Source of the DNA: an uncultured Candidatus Saccharibacteria bacterium
GTDB taxonomy: Bacteria; Patescibacteriota; Saccharimonadia; Saccharimonadales; Saccharimonadaceae
Reading direction: 5' to 3'
Assembly (NCBI GenBank): GCA_947166405.1
Contig: CAMVEA010000003.1
Location: 1-55,829 of the forward strand
Length of the DNA stretch: 55,829 bases
Shown: piece by piece, positions 7,725 to 17,800 of the stretch
How the letters are laid out: each line of letters begins with the position of its first letter
Position numbering within the stretch: position 1 is the stretch's first letter
Notes under the pieces: model-generated
Told to the model about the DNA's origin: nothing
The model's database searches: none
What the model saw: only the letters and a program-made list of their open reading frames with translations
Made by a program: the position numbers and the translations under genes

Positions 7725-8747
7725 TTATCGTCGTCCCTTGCTGTTTCCTCTTCTCATCACAAATGTAAATCCAGCGACTCCAACTAACCCAAATATAATC
7801 AACCCAGTAATGAGATAATCACTTTTAGAAATATTCAATTCACCAAGGATGCCACCTGTATTTGGAACAGCCATAGAGGCAGCCTTGTATGTAACGGTGC
7901 GTGTATAATATACATAATATGTATTACCATTGTAAGTGTATCCAATGCGTACTGTGATGGTATAAGTCCCACTCGGCAAGCCATAGTTCGCGAATATTAT
8001 GCGATATGTATCAGTTGGGAAAGGCTCTACAGGAAACTCCTTAACTACTTTGCCACTATTTGTATCACTAATAGAGACAGTGGCATCGGTAGTTACGCCC
8101 AATCCTGATTCGTTATCGTAATCGAACTTGACGGTATAATCTCCACCTACGGCGCCACTACCACCGCTTTGACCACTACCACCACTTTGTCCACTACCAT
8201 CTCCCTGTCCACTACCATCTCCCTGTCCACTGCCATCACTTGAACCTCCACTCGTCCCCGGAGTATCGATAATCTCCACGCTCGCTGGATAATAACTAAA
8301 GTTGATAGAATCTACGCCAGGTACGCCATCAGTTCCACTTCCTTCAATCGTAATTATATAATCACCATACCCAAATTCTTCTCCTGATAAGTCAATTGTA
8401 TCGCTGAAGCTTCCAGGAACATAATCAGCATGTATTGGAGAACCATATGTCGATGTATGAGTCACTCCGTCAAGATCGGTATAAGTAATTGTTATTACAA
8501 TGTCGTTTACACCTTCATATGTAAAACTCAATTCTTGAAAAGGAGACACTACTGTAGAATCAGGTGTCGGCTTTGATATGATAATATTAGGTTTCTCGCC
8601 TACTACACGCACATTAAGCGTATCAGTAAAGCTAGAATTTGTCGCTGCAGATACATCTGGTCCAGGCAACGTTGCTGCAACAACAGTTGTCGCAACAACA
8701 GCCGCAAGTCCACAGAAGCCTGCAATTCTTTTTTGTGTTTTTTTCAT
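7725..8747 (-). CDS. VPNTG-anchored surface protein with Gly/Ser/Gln repeat linker
   Basis: A 340-residue secreted protein. It has an N-terminal signal peptide (KKTQKRIAGFCGLAAVVATT, cleavage after VSAA), an Ig-like beta-rich region, a linker of DGSGQG/GGSGQS repeats, a second beta-rich region, then VPNTGG, a hydrophobic segment and the tail MRRGNSKGRR. This is the layout of a sortase substrate with Val in place of Leu of LPxTG. The start is uncertain: I use ATG 8747, but GTG 8756 in the same frame is possible. It follows the DUF916-like gene by about 70 bases and may share its operon. Confidence 0.75.
   Translation of the reverse strand: MKKTQKRIAGFCGLAAVVATTVVAATLPGPDVSAATNSSFTDTLNVRVVGEKPNIIISKPTPDSTVVSPFQELSFTYEGVNDIVITITYTDLDGVTHTSTYGSPIHADYVPGSFSDTIDLSGEEFGYGDYIITIEGSGTDGVPGVDSINFSYYPASVEIIDTPGTSGGSSDGSGQGDGSGQGDGSGQSGGSGQSGGSGAVGGDYTVKFDYDNESGLGVTTDATVSISDTNSGKVVKEFPVEPFPTDTYRIIFANYGLPSGTYTITVRIGYTYNGNTYYVYYTRTVTYKAASMAVPNTGGILGELNISKSDYLITGLIIFGLVGVAGFTFVMRRGNSKGRR
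8150..8240 (-). repeat. Tandem 18-base repeats encoding (D/G)GSGQ(G/S)
   Basis: An imperfect tandem repeat inside the surface-protein gene encodes the flexible linker. The unit CCACTACCATCTCCCTGT on the plus strand occurs twice exactly, with degenerate copies on both sides. Such arrays commonly vary in copy number between strains. Confidence 0.75.
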
Positions 8748-8819
8748 ACTCTGCACTCACTATTTATGTTTAATATTTGTTTTGACTCGCAAGCTCATCC
8801 ACTCGCAATGGATAGCCGT

Positions 8820-9851
8820 CTAAATGGCCAGTCTAGAACGGCGTGCTTTGCGCTTCTTAATCACCATTATAACGCATACGATTATTAATGTCAATACCAT
8901 AATTACAATAATTATAAACAAAAATGGATTAATGAATATCATTTGTTCAATAGTGTTTACGTCTTCTCCAATCGTTACAGTCCAAGTTGCCTTGTACAGG
9001 CCAAAACCAGGCGCATCCTTCCACTCATCCGATACGGTCAATTCTGATTCGGGAATCACTGAAATAACACTTCCCGATGACGGCGTCTCGTACGATGAAA
9101 AACCAATAATTGGATCTATCTTTAGTTTTCCATTAGCATTAAAATCGATATTGCCACTGTTCTTGACCTTCGCAGAAGCATAAATACTAGTAGATGACTT
9201 GTTGCTGTCGCTATCACTAGGACCGTGCACGATTTTCATATCCGACACATCGGCCTTAATGATCGCTTCTCCTTCCGTAGAGCGCCCATACACGACGATG
9301 CCGGGGCTCGCTTCTGTCTTGATACCGTTCGCAGATATGGTACCAGTCAGCGTATGTGCAAAAATCACAGCATATTGTCCACCCGACGGTATATTATCAG
9401 GAGTAGAAATCTTATAATCAACATTTAATGAGTCGTGAGGATTGATAGAATAATTAGTTTTCTTCTCGAAGACTCCGCCAGTATTCTTAAAAGTAATCCA
9501 ACGAGACATTTGAGTGAAGTTGGTGTTATTATTGAACCCTAGCTGATATGAATCATTCTCGCTGGAATAAACGTATGAATATGGTGCGGAATAGACCTCA
9601 ATTTCCATCAAGGCATCACCATCATTTGTTACAGTAAAACTATCCTCATAAACTGAATTAGAAGAGATTTGCAATATCTTACTTACAGGCGTCAAACTGA
9701 TATTTGTACCAGGAACTGAGCTCTTCTCGGAAGAATTCTCTGACGATTCTGGCTTATTGTCTTCCGCATAGACACCAATAGGCATAGCGACCCCAAGCCC
9801 AACAATAAAAGCCAACAAAGCAATTACCATTCCTATAATTCTTTTATTCAT
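8820..9851 (-). CDS. Membrane-anchored DUF916-like surface protein
   Basis: A 343-residue protein with a signal peptide (IIGMVIALLAFIVGLGVAM to VYAE), a Ser-rich linker, and an N-terminal beta-sandwich of the type in WxL-interacting (DUF916) proteins (SLTPVSKILQISSNSVYEDSFTV then TNDGDALMEIEVYS). A C-terminal transmembrane helix (INPFLFIIIVIMVLTLIIV) and the Arg/Lys-rich tail KKRKARRSRLAI follow. The family binds peptidoglycan and partner surface proteins in Gram-positive bacteria; that role here is an inference. Start 9851 follows AAAGGAGGTAA. Confidence 0.7.
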   Translation of the reverse strand: MNKRIIGMVIALLAFIVGLGVAMPIGVYAEDNKPESSENSSEKSSVPGTNISLTPVSKILQISSNSVYEDSFTVTNDGDALMEIEVYSAPYSYVYSSENDSYQLGFNNNTNFTQMSRWITFKNTGGVFEKKTNYSINPHDSLNVDYKISTPDNIPSGGQYAVIFAHTLTGTISANGIKTEASPGIVVYGRSTEGEAIIKADVSDMKIVHGPSDSDSNKSSTSIYASAKVKNSGNIDFNANGKLKIDPIIGFSSYETPSSGSVISVIPESELTVSDEWKDAPGFGLYKATWTVTIGEDVNTIEQMIFINPFLFIIIVIMVLTLIIVCVIMVIKKRKARRSRLAI

Positions 9852-9900
9852 TTACCTCCTTTATTATCATCATTCATTATATCACAAATCTTAAAACATT

Positions 9901-9991
9901 TGGTGCGCCTGACTAGACTCGAACTAGCACAGCCGTAAATGTGGCCACTACCACCTCAAGGTAGCGTGTCTACCAATTCCACCACAGGCGC
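9901..9991 (-). tRNA. tRNA-Leu (anticodon GAG)
   Basis: Class II tRNA with acceptor stem GCGCCTG/CAGGCGC, anticodon arm CTACC-TTGAGGT-GGTAG (anticodon GAG), a long variable arm, T arm GCTAG-TTCGAGT-CTAGT, and an encoded CCA end. It lies between surface-protein genes on the same strand. Confidence 0.95.
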
Positions 9992-9999
9992 ATAGTGTT

Positions 10000-10008
10000 A
10001 TTATATCA
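10000..10008 (-). promoter_or_regulatory. Extended -10 promoter of tRNA-Leu
   Basis: TGA-TATAAT on the minus strand ends eight bases before the mature 5' end of the tRNA. The primary transcript would carry only one or two extra 5' bases. It supports the reading of this promoter type across the window. Confidence 0.6.
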
Positions 10009-10070
10009 CATTTTCTGCTATATGGAGATTTTTCATGCAGTATTACCATTCCATTTTAGGATGATTAAAT

Positions 10071-13000
10071 CTATTTTGCCTCAAAATCAATTTTTGGACG
10101 GCGTTTTCTAATCAAAATTGTTACAGTAAACACACTAATAATACCAATAAAACCTATAAATGTCACGCCACTGCCAATAGCAGAATTATCTTTTGAAGAT
10201 GTAGCATGTCCAGTATTTGGTACCTCCGTGTTTGGTGCATCCTCAATGATGTTCGGTACCATCGTAGCCGTACTATCGGCAGAAAAGCTGTTCTTATCAG
10301 AAAGCGCAATAAGACCTTCCGCAGTAACCAACAGGCTTCTGCCCGGAATTGCGTTGGTAAACACGGCCTCTAGATCATGCGTATCAATAATATCACCCCC
10401 ATCTGTATAAGTACTAATATCATAGTGTTTATTCCAAGTAATAGTTTTATTTTCTTCATCGTAGATGCCACCATCAAGCCTAGAAGTAGCCTGGTCAATA
10501 GAGTACGGTAATTTACAAACAAGCGTGACGATAGCTTCCCCAGAATAATCTTCAATGTGAGCAGAGTAATTGATCGTATAGTGAGTGACAGAATTTGTGT
10601 TTTCGAGCGACTCTGGTCCAGAGATGGAAATTGAGGAACGAAGCGATGGATCCTTCAGCTGATAATAGTATGTCACTTCGATGATGGGAGCCTCAACGAT
10701 ACCAGTATAGCCGGCCGGCTCATCTGACACTAGTTCGTAGTAGGCATATTCTTCTGGGATGATCTCGAGTGGCGATGTGACATAAGTCTCCGTATATTCA
10801 TATTCTACAGACGCGTCCGGAGAGATGCTGGTGTCAGTACCTAAGAGATAGTAATGAGTAACCACTGTGCCATGCTTCAGCTTATAATAATAAATAATGG
10901 TTGTGTCTCCGGAAATAATGCCAGAAGGATCGTGATCGTCTGATACAGAACTATATTCATAATTTGCTGTCTCAACTTGCTCGGTCGAATAAGGCTGCCC
11001 CCAGTACATATTAGTTACCTCGCTGTCAGCAACTTCAGTATTGGTTCCCTCTATATAATGATGAACCGTCAAAACAGCCGTTTTCTGGGTATAAGTGGCA
11101 TTGTAGATATGGCTAGACTCGTTGTAGCTTTCCGTCTTCGTATAGTTTGTTAACTCAGGAGTATTGAAAGAATAATTAATTTTATTCATATTACTATCAT
11201 ATTTTGGCAAGACTTCTTCCCATGAGCCAGAGCCATTAGCTGGAATTTCGATAATTGTACCTTCACCTGTGTTTGGAGTTATTTGAACAAGAACAGACTC
11301 AGGGCGAGTATTGAATTGATTCTCGTTATCTTCGAAGACCACGCGGCCAGAGTACGTAACAGTTGGCGTGTACTCGATAAGGCCAATGTTGTAGGTTGCT
11401 TTACCAATAGCATTATCTGGCGCAATGGGGTTAATATAGGCCGTAGCGTCGACTGGATTAGAAGTCCTGTTCCCCTCTGCTTGGTTGTCGGCATTATAGT
11501 TGCCGGTTGTGCTAATTGTTCCCTTCGGAGAGAAAAGATAAGTTGTTCCAGCATTACCGATGGGGTGCTTGTTGGTGACAATCATATAATAATTATTTTC
11601 ACTTTTGTCCAGCTCAATAAAGCTGTATGTGCCACTAGCATCGGTCTCCGTAGAGCGAACAATTCGACTAGAACTTCGGTCGTAGAGTTCGACCTTCCAT
11701 CCAGCTTCCGACAAGGGTAGTTCATCGGAATCAAATTTACCGTCTTCGTTTTTGTCGACAAATAACTTTCCTGAAATTTTACCATCCGACAATTTGACGG
11801 CCAAATAACTTCCTTTATACCAACCAGCGAATACATCCCCAGTGGAATTAACTAATTGTTGGAAATAAATCGGCCTCCAAGTATTGATTGTATTCTCATC
11901 AGTATTTGAAGCGTTATCGACTTTTAGATTATACGTGAAATCATAAACGTCGGCTGCACTTGGAGCATTAGCGGGGATGTTCATGGCGATGACTCTAATA
12001 CAATTAACGCTTGCCCAATCAGAAGCCCTCCATCCAGACACATTTGTACTGAACTTGGAGTCCTGCGCTTCCAGTTCAGAGCCGTTATCGGAAGGAGTGA
12101 CATCCCTACCATAAGCAATAGTGAAATGGTTGCTGTTAGGGTTTGATATAGCACCAGTCAGTGTGGTTGAGAAATTGAAATCCTGACTATTATAGCTAAG
12201 AGAGCCCCAGTTTTGACCTTTTTTCGGAATTGGTAAATACACCATGGTCGGGCCAGGGACATCGACCCCAGAGTTATTAAGAATAGAAGTTTTCATGTTA
12301 ACTATAGAAACGTCCGATGTTCCGATAGTAATTGGACTACTACCTTCTGACCACGTAATCCAGCCATCAGAGGTGGGGTATTTGCCAGCATTTTCTACAC
12401 CTATGGACTGATGACTGCGAATCTGGTAGTAATTATTTGTAGCTGCGCGAATGGTATTACTTGTTCCTGTGCCAAGATGATACAGGTTACCTCTGATGGA
12501 CCTAGAGGCGACAGAAGATACAGTTGGATCCTGTACGAAAATCATATCCGAAATACTATGAGTTTGGTCCGGTGTGCTAAGTCCTGTTTCAATCGAGAAT
12601 GAAACCACCAGACTGCCTTGAGCTACGGCTCCAGTAGTCGAAAGAGTCTGATTGTTTATACTAGCAGAGCCATCCGTAATCGTTCTACTATCAATCTTGT
12701 ATACCCTTGCAGTCTCAGTATCCTCATAAGTTATTTGTCCGAACTTTGCAGTGATATCCTCATTGCCACGTGCTGAGCCATTGGTTATTTTAATGTTCGA
12801 CACGGGAAGAAAATTACCAGCAGCATCGCGCGCTTCTGAGCGAATGTAAATTATCGGGTTCTTGACGCCATATATATATCCAACTGACGATGTGTTGGAA
12901 TAGTTGGATATAGTAGTGGAAAAATTTAAGACCTCCCCAGCATTTACTACCTTAGTACTGTTGGCGGTAAGAAATAAACCAGAGTTCTTGGAGACTGAGC

Positions 13001-14642
13001 TTGTAATAGTGGCCACACCAGTTGTGTTTGCTGGATTTGATGTATCATATATTTCAATAGTGGCAATTCCAGCCCTAGAAGCGTCAAGTCGCCGTCCGAT
13101 AATCATAAGTCCTCTGCTGCCATCATTTCGCTGTGACTGACGTAGCTGCGTAGATTTCGGAATAATACCAAGTTCATAAGTAAGCTCTGCTATATAATCA
13201 TCACTATTAATGCCTAGATGAGAATAAGATACGACACCTGAAAGACCATAGGCGTTGCAAGATCGGTTAATTGCGACATCCTTCTCAACATTATGAGCCG
13301 TTTTGACATGTACTGTGTCAATTGTTCGAGTCGGCGAGCAAGGCAACATAAGGCCCATAACTCCTAATACGCTAGTGTCAAAAGTTAAATGAACAGACTT
13401 TGTATTGCTATCCGAACTACCACGGTTATTAATATATCCATATCCGAGTACGCCGACTGAGTTAATTCCTTCCTCTATGGCGCTATTTACATTGATATTG
13501 TTTGCAGTACCAGTATTTTCTGGGTTTAGACTGCTCCACCCAACCGTGACATCTTCCCCATCTGGCAAAACTGAGTACGTTATAGCTTGTTGATTGCCAA
13601 ACGGAATTGCCGATGACCCGTTGCCAGGCTGCCAATACGTCGTTTCCGCTGTCGCATTGATGGTGATAGTATCTCCAGGAGATAAGCTATCTGGAAAGAT
13701 TACTTTGTATAAGAGTGGTGATATATTCCCTGTTGAAATTGAGGAAAAATTAACATATAAAGTATAATTCCCATTGTTTTTATCCGAGTCGTCAAGCGAA
13801 TATGTCGAGCTCGCAGTCCCTAATTCAATCACTACACTAGGGTTAGAAACATGGAAATTGACTTTAACCTGCTTAATCAAGCGTTGAGTATCGTATTGAT
13901 CGGCAACAAAGCTACTGCGTAGAACTTTTATATAGTCTTCATCTCTTGAAAAAGTTTCACCTGGTGTGACATATTTTGTCCTTGTTGTTACGGCAAAGCG
14001 TCCTGGCTGCGCCAATCCAGTAGGGACGTTCACGTCAACTTTTCCACTCTCCGAAAAACCATCATAAGATAGTTGAACGGTAATCGCATTCGTTATATAA
14101 CCCAAATCAACGCTTTTATCTGCTTTAACTTTTATATTTAATGTGAGAGATAAAGCATCGTCCATAATATGATAAATACGTTTACCAGAATTCGGAAAAT
14201 TGTAGTCTAATGCAGTTTGTCCGATGCTAACGGTTTCTACTCCACCATGGTTATTAATATCTAATTGAGACAAAACGTTCTCGTCACCAGAGGCGTCATC
14301 CACCCAAGCCATACCTATCGGAAGCATAATAGAAAGTTCCTTATTGGCTTTATTGACTGGCATGTCTCTAATCACAATTTTTGCGTCATAAGTCTTGGAA
14401 TCTGAAGCGTATGAGCCAGATTTCACATATTTAAAATCCACAACAGCATTATTGACACCAGGAGAGAAGTTGACGCTACCATTCTCGCCACTGATAGTAG
14501 CGGTTAAATGTCGAGAGTCTGCATAGAGGAACACAGAATTAAATATCCTTACACAAATCAAGGACAGAACCACTAGTCCAATAGCAAGACCAAAAGCAAT
14601 GGTTTGTGGCATAAACAAGAATCTTCGTTGAATAATCTTCAT
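10071..14642 (-). CDS. Giant VPNTG-anchored adhesin with SdrD-like and MucBP-like domains
   Basis: A 1523-residue surface protein. After a signal peptide or anchor (residues about 10-40) come roughly 900 residues of beta-rich sequence. An SdrD-like B domain with a calcium-type loop follows at about 950-1020 (SGKLFVDKNEDGKFDSDELP). Two or more MucBP-like repeats lie at about 1185-1330 (VLTVHHYIEGTNTEV; TVVTHYYLLGTDTSI). The end carries VPNTGH (near 1475), a membrane segment and the tail RKRRPKIDFEAK. MucBP domains bind mucus in lactobacilli and listeriae, suggesting attachment to a host or partner cell. Start 14642 follows AGGAGG at short spacing. Confidence 0.88.
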   Translation of the reverse strand: MKIIQRRFLFMPQTIAFGLAIGLVVLSLICVRIFNSVFLYADSRHLTATISGENGSVNFSPGVNNAVVDFKYVKSGSYASDSKTYDAKIVIRDMPVNKANKELSIMLPIGMAWVDDASGDENVLSQLDINNHGGVETVSIGQTALDYNFPNSGKRIYHIMDDALSLTLNIKVKADKSVDLGYITNAITVQLSYDGFSESGKVDVNVPTGLAQPGRFAVTTRTKYVTPGETFSRDEDYIKVLRSSFVADQYDTQRLIKQVKVNFHVSNPSVVIELGTASSTYSLDDSDKNNGNYTLYVNFSSISTGNISPLLYKVIFPDSLSPGDTITINATAETTYWQPGNGSSAIPFGNQQAITYSVLPDGEDVTVGWSSLNPENTGTANNINVNSAIEEGINSVGVLGYGYINNRGSSDSNTKSVHLTFDTSVLGVMGLMLPCSPTRTIDTVHVKTAHNVEKDVAINRSCNAYGLSGVVSYSHLGINSDDYIAELTYELGIIPKSTQLRQSQRNDGSRGLMIIGRRLDASRAGIATIEIYDTSNPANTTGVATITSSVSKNSGLFLTANSTKVVNAGEVLNFSTTISNYSNTSSVGYIYGVKNPIIYIRSEARDAAGNFLPVSNIKITNGSARGNEDITAKFGQITYEDTETARVYKIDSRTITDGSASINNQTLSTTGAVAQGSLVVSFSIETGLSTPDQTHSISDMIFVQDPTVSSVASRSIRGNLYHLGTGTSNTIRAATNNYYQIRSHQSIGVENAGKYPTSDGWITWSEGSSPITIGTSDVSIVNMKTSILNNSGVDVPGPTMVYLPIPKKGQNWGSLSYNSQDFNFSTTLTGAISNPNSNHFTIAYGRDVTPSDNGSELEAQDSKFSTNVSGWRASDWASVNCIRVIAMNIPANAPSAADVYDFTYNLKVDNASNTDENTINTWRPIYFQQLVNSTGDVFAGWYKGSYLAVKLSDGKISGKLFVDKNEDGKFDSDELPLSEAGWKVELYDRSSSRIVRSTETDASGTYSFIELDKSENNYYMIVTNKHPIGNAGTTYLFSPKGTISTTGNYNADNQAEGNRTSNPVDATAYINPIAPDNAIGKATYNIGLIEYTPTVTYSGRVVFEDNENQFNTRPESVLVQITPNTGEGTIIEIPANGSGSWEEVLPKYDSNMNKINYSFNTPELTNYTKTESYNESSHIYNATYTQKTAVLTVHHYIEGTNTEVADSEVTNMYWGQPYSTEQVETANYEYSSVSDDHDPSGIISGDTTIIYYYKLKHGTVVTHYYLLGTDTSISPDASVEYEYTETYVTSPLEIIPEEYAYYELVSDEPAGYTGIVEAPIIEVTYYYQLKDPSLRSSISISGPESLENTNSVTHYTINYSAHIEDYSGEAIVTLVCKLPYSIDQATSRLDGGIYDEENKTITWNKHYDISTYTDGGDIIDTHDLEAVFTNAIPGRSLLVTAEGLIALSDKNSFSADSTATMVPNIIEDAPNTEVPNTGHATSSKDNSAIGSGVTFIGFIGIISVFTVTILIRKRRPKIDFEAK

Positions 14643-14838
14643 TGACCTCCTAGCAGTATAATTTATATCAGATACGATTTAATATTTTTGTTTTAACCAC
14701 AAACTACTAACAACATTTTAACATAATCCTTATAAAAAGTGAAGAGACGCTTGTAGAAAATCAATATATGGCACATAGGACTAATTATTGGTGCTATAAT
14801 ATAAAGTATCATATTAAATATAACTAGAGAAACCAAAC

Positions 14839-17800
14839 ATGAAGAATATTTCAATAAGAGTGCCATGGCATGAAGAAGGTTGGTCAATCTATGACGAAGA
14901 ATGCCCATACTGTAGTTCAAAAGAAGAATGTATTCGAGAATCTGGTCGGTTTATGTGCGGCAAGCTACAATCTATCAACGTAAAACATCCATACGTAGGT
15001 AGGCCACTATTCAAAAAACTAGACGAGCAGACAGGTATACAGATAGCACCATTCTCATTCCTTGCGCGGCCTTTTCGTTGGATGCTCACAGAGAACAAAA
15101 ACGCAGAGGCAATTGCTAATTACTATCCGACAATGTATGATAAAACGCTTGAAGAACAAATCTGCAAAGAAATAGACTACGAAAGTATTTGGGTTACGCA
15201 TGGCAAAAACCAAAAAACCATCTTCGAGTATTTTTATAAAAACATTCAACCAGGCGAATCACTCATATTTCCGTATTCTAAGCGTTGCTCACTTACGGAG
15301 ACATACGGACGTATTCTGATCGGTATCGGACATGTTTCCAGCATTGGTGAGCTCAATAAATACGATGGCGAAAGCGAAGTTGAACCTCTAATTTGGGAGC
15401 GTTGTATTGGTCACAGTATCAGGCATTCTGGTGAAGACGGTTTTCTGTTCCCTTTTTCCGAAATCAAGCAATTTCTAGCTACTCACCCAGATCGCAATCC
15501 AGACGATTTTCTAGTTATCGTACCCCAAGAATACCAACTTGATTATTCTTATGCCACAGATTATGTCTCCACAGATGCGACCATATGGACATTAAATAGG
15601 GCAAGAGAAGTTCTAAGAACTTGCGAACTTAATAATATCGGCGACAACATTCAACAAAAGATTAACTGGATAGACCAAGAAATCGAAAAGGCATGGAGTA
15701 ATCGCCCTACTTACCCAGGTCTAGGCGCTTTTTTATCGACAAGAATAAAATATGGTTTTGATTTGGCGGACTCCATCGAGAGGATTGCTAAGGACAATAA
15801 TGCTGATGCAGTAGAAATGGTTTTAGATGTCATAGAACATAGAGAAAAGTATTCCGACGAAGAAAACAGTATTATTCTTAATTCTATATCAGATTCTCAG
15901 ATTATGGGATGGAGAGCTTTCATCAATTCAATAGGAATTGATTTTGCCAAGAACCTATGTCAGTTCGAACTAGATGCGCATCAAATGAAAAACATTATTG
16001 AACTAGCTAGTAATAAGGATTTCAGAATGGCATTTATCGATAACCCATACATATTATACGAAAAAACTCTTGGAACATCCGAAGAAAAAGCGATACGTCT
16101 GCAACAGATTGATTATGCCGTCTTGCCAAAGGATAAGCGCCTCACTGTTTTTAGAATTGAGCCAGATGATAAGAGAAGACTACGCGCTTTGTTGTTACGA
16201 TTATTACAAGAGGAAGCGACACTTGGCAATACAATATGTCTTCGCGAAAAATTTATAGATTATGTACAAAATTATAGGACGGATCTTGAATTTATGCCAC
16301 TAGACAGATTCACTTTAGATGGCATGGATGAATTCTTTAAAGAATATGTTGTTTCGGTAGAGACGCCAATTCGCATCATAAATGACAATGATGCATCCGA
16401 AGATCACACTACTTACTATAAGACGGTTGCAATGCAAGAATTTGACGATGTCATTGTCAGCTGCATCAATAGTAGGCTTAATCAACGCTGTAATCAAGTT
16501 ATAAACTGGAAAGATTCATTCAAAGAAAAAGAATTTAGAATTATAGAAGAGCGCCCCCGAATAATTGATGCTTTGAATAAGCTTACCGACAATTCATTCT
16601 CGATTTTGACTGGTGGCGCAGGTACCGCTAAGACGTCTGTAGTTGTTAAGTTTTGCAAAGAGCCCAGAATCCATATGGGGCGGGTACTATTCTTGGCTCC
16701 AACCGGTAAAGCGGCTCAAGTTTTTGCAAAAGAATTTGAGGGATCTCATCTAATCACTATCCAAACAATAGCACAATTTCTACTCAGTTGTGGTAGGTGG
16801 GACAGCGAAAGCAAGCAATATTCGCTGCGAGGCAAAACAACCTCGGAATATACTACCGTTATAATAGACGAATGCTCCATGATAACTGAGCCAGAATTTG
16901 CGACTCTACTTGATGTTATAAAAAGCGCAAAACGCGTCATTTTGGTCGGTGATTCCAATCAGCTACCCCCAATTGGTGCGGGGAGACCATTTCTTGATAC
17001 TATAAACTATGTGAAAGCACATCGACCCGATTGCTTTATTGAGCTTAAGTATAACTGGCGTCAAAAAAACAATCGTAGTTTTGACGTGGATTTTGCTAAA
17101 TTGTTTACAAGCAATCCACCCCAGATAGACGATATCCTCGAAACAGATAACAATCTGGGCAATATTGAACTAATTCGGTATGAGTCTCTCGATGAAATCC
17201 CCAATAAAGCATTTGAAACTGTAGCCAGAATAACCGGAATGGACGGGATTGACGACCAACTTAAATTTGACGAATCTATAGGCGGTAGCATCAATGATGT
17301 ATGGATGAACTTCGATAGGAGATTCATGGAAAAAGATAACGAATGGTGCTGGCAGGTTATTTCCCCTTATAAGAATAAAGAACATCTAGGAACCAGGGCG
17401 CTCAACAAATTGTTTCACGAAAAATACAGGCAAAACACCGGAACAGATGCTTTTAAGTACGCTAGGACTCGTTATCCATATGGTGAAGAAAGGATTGTCT
17501 TAGGTGACAAAGTAATTAATACCGTAAATACAGAAAAAGACGCCTATGAATATAGTACGCAAACCTACAACAAATACTATCTTCCAAATGGAGCCACTGG
17601 CTTGGTCTGTGGCATCAAAAACAATCAACGTAGTAGTATACTGAATATAGTCTTTTCCAATAATCCAAAAATATCATTCGGCTACAAAGCTAGCGCAAGT
17701 AGTGCTCGCATAACCGATAATGATAGACCAATAGAATTAGCTTATGCATTGACAGCGCATAAAGTGCAAGGCTCCACTTATCATAATACCATAATCGTTT

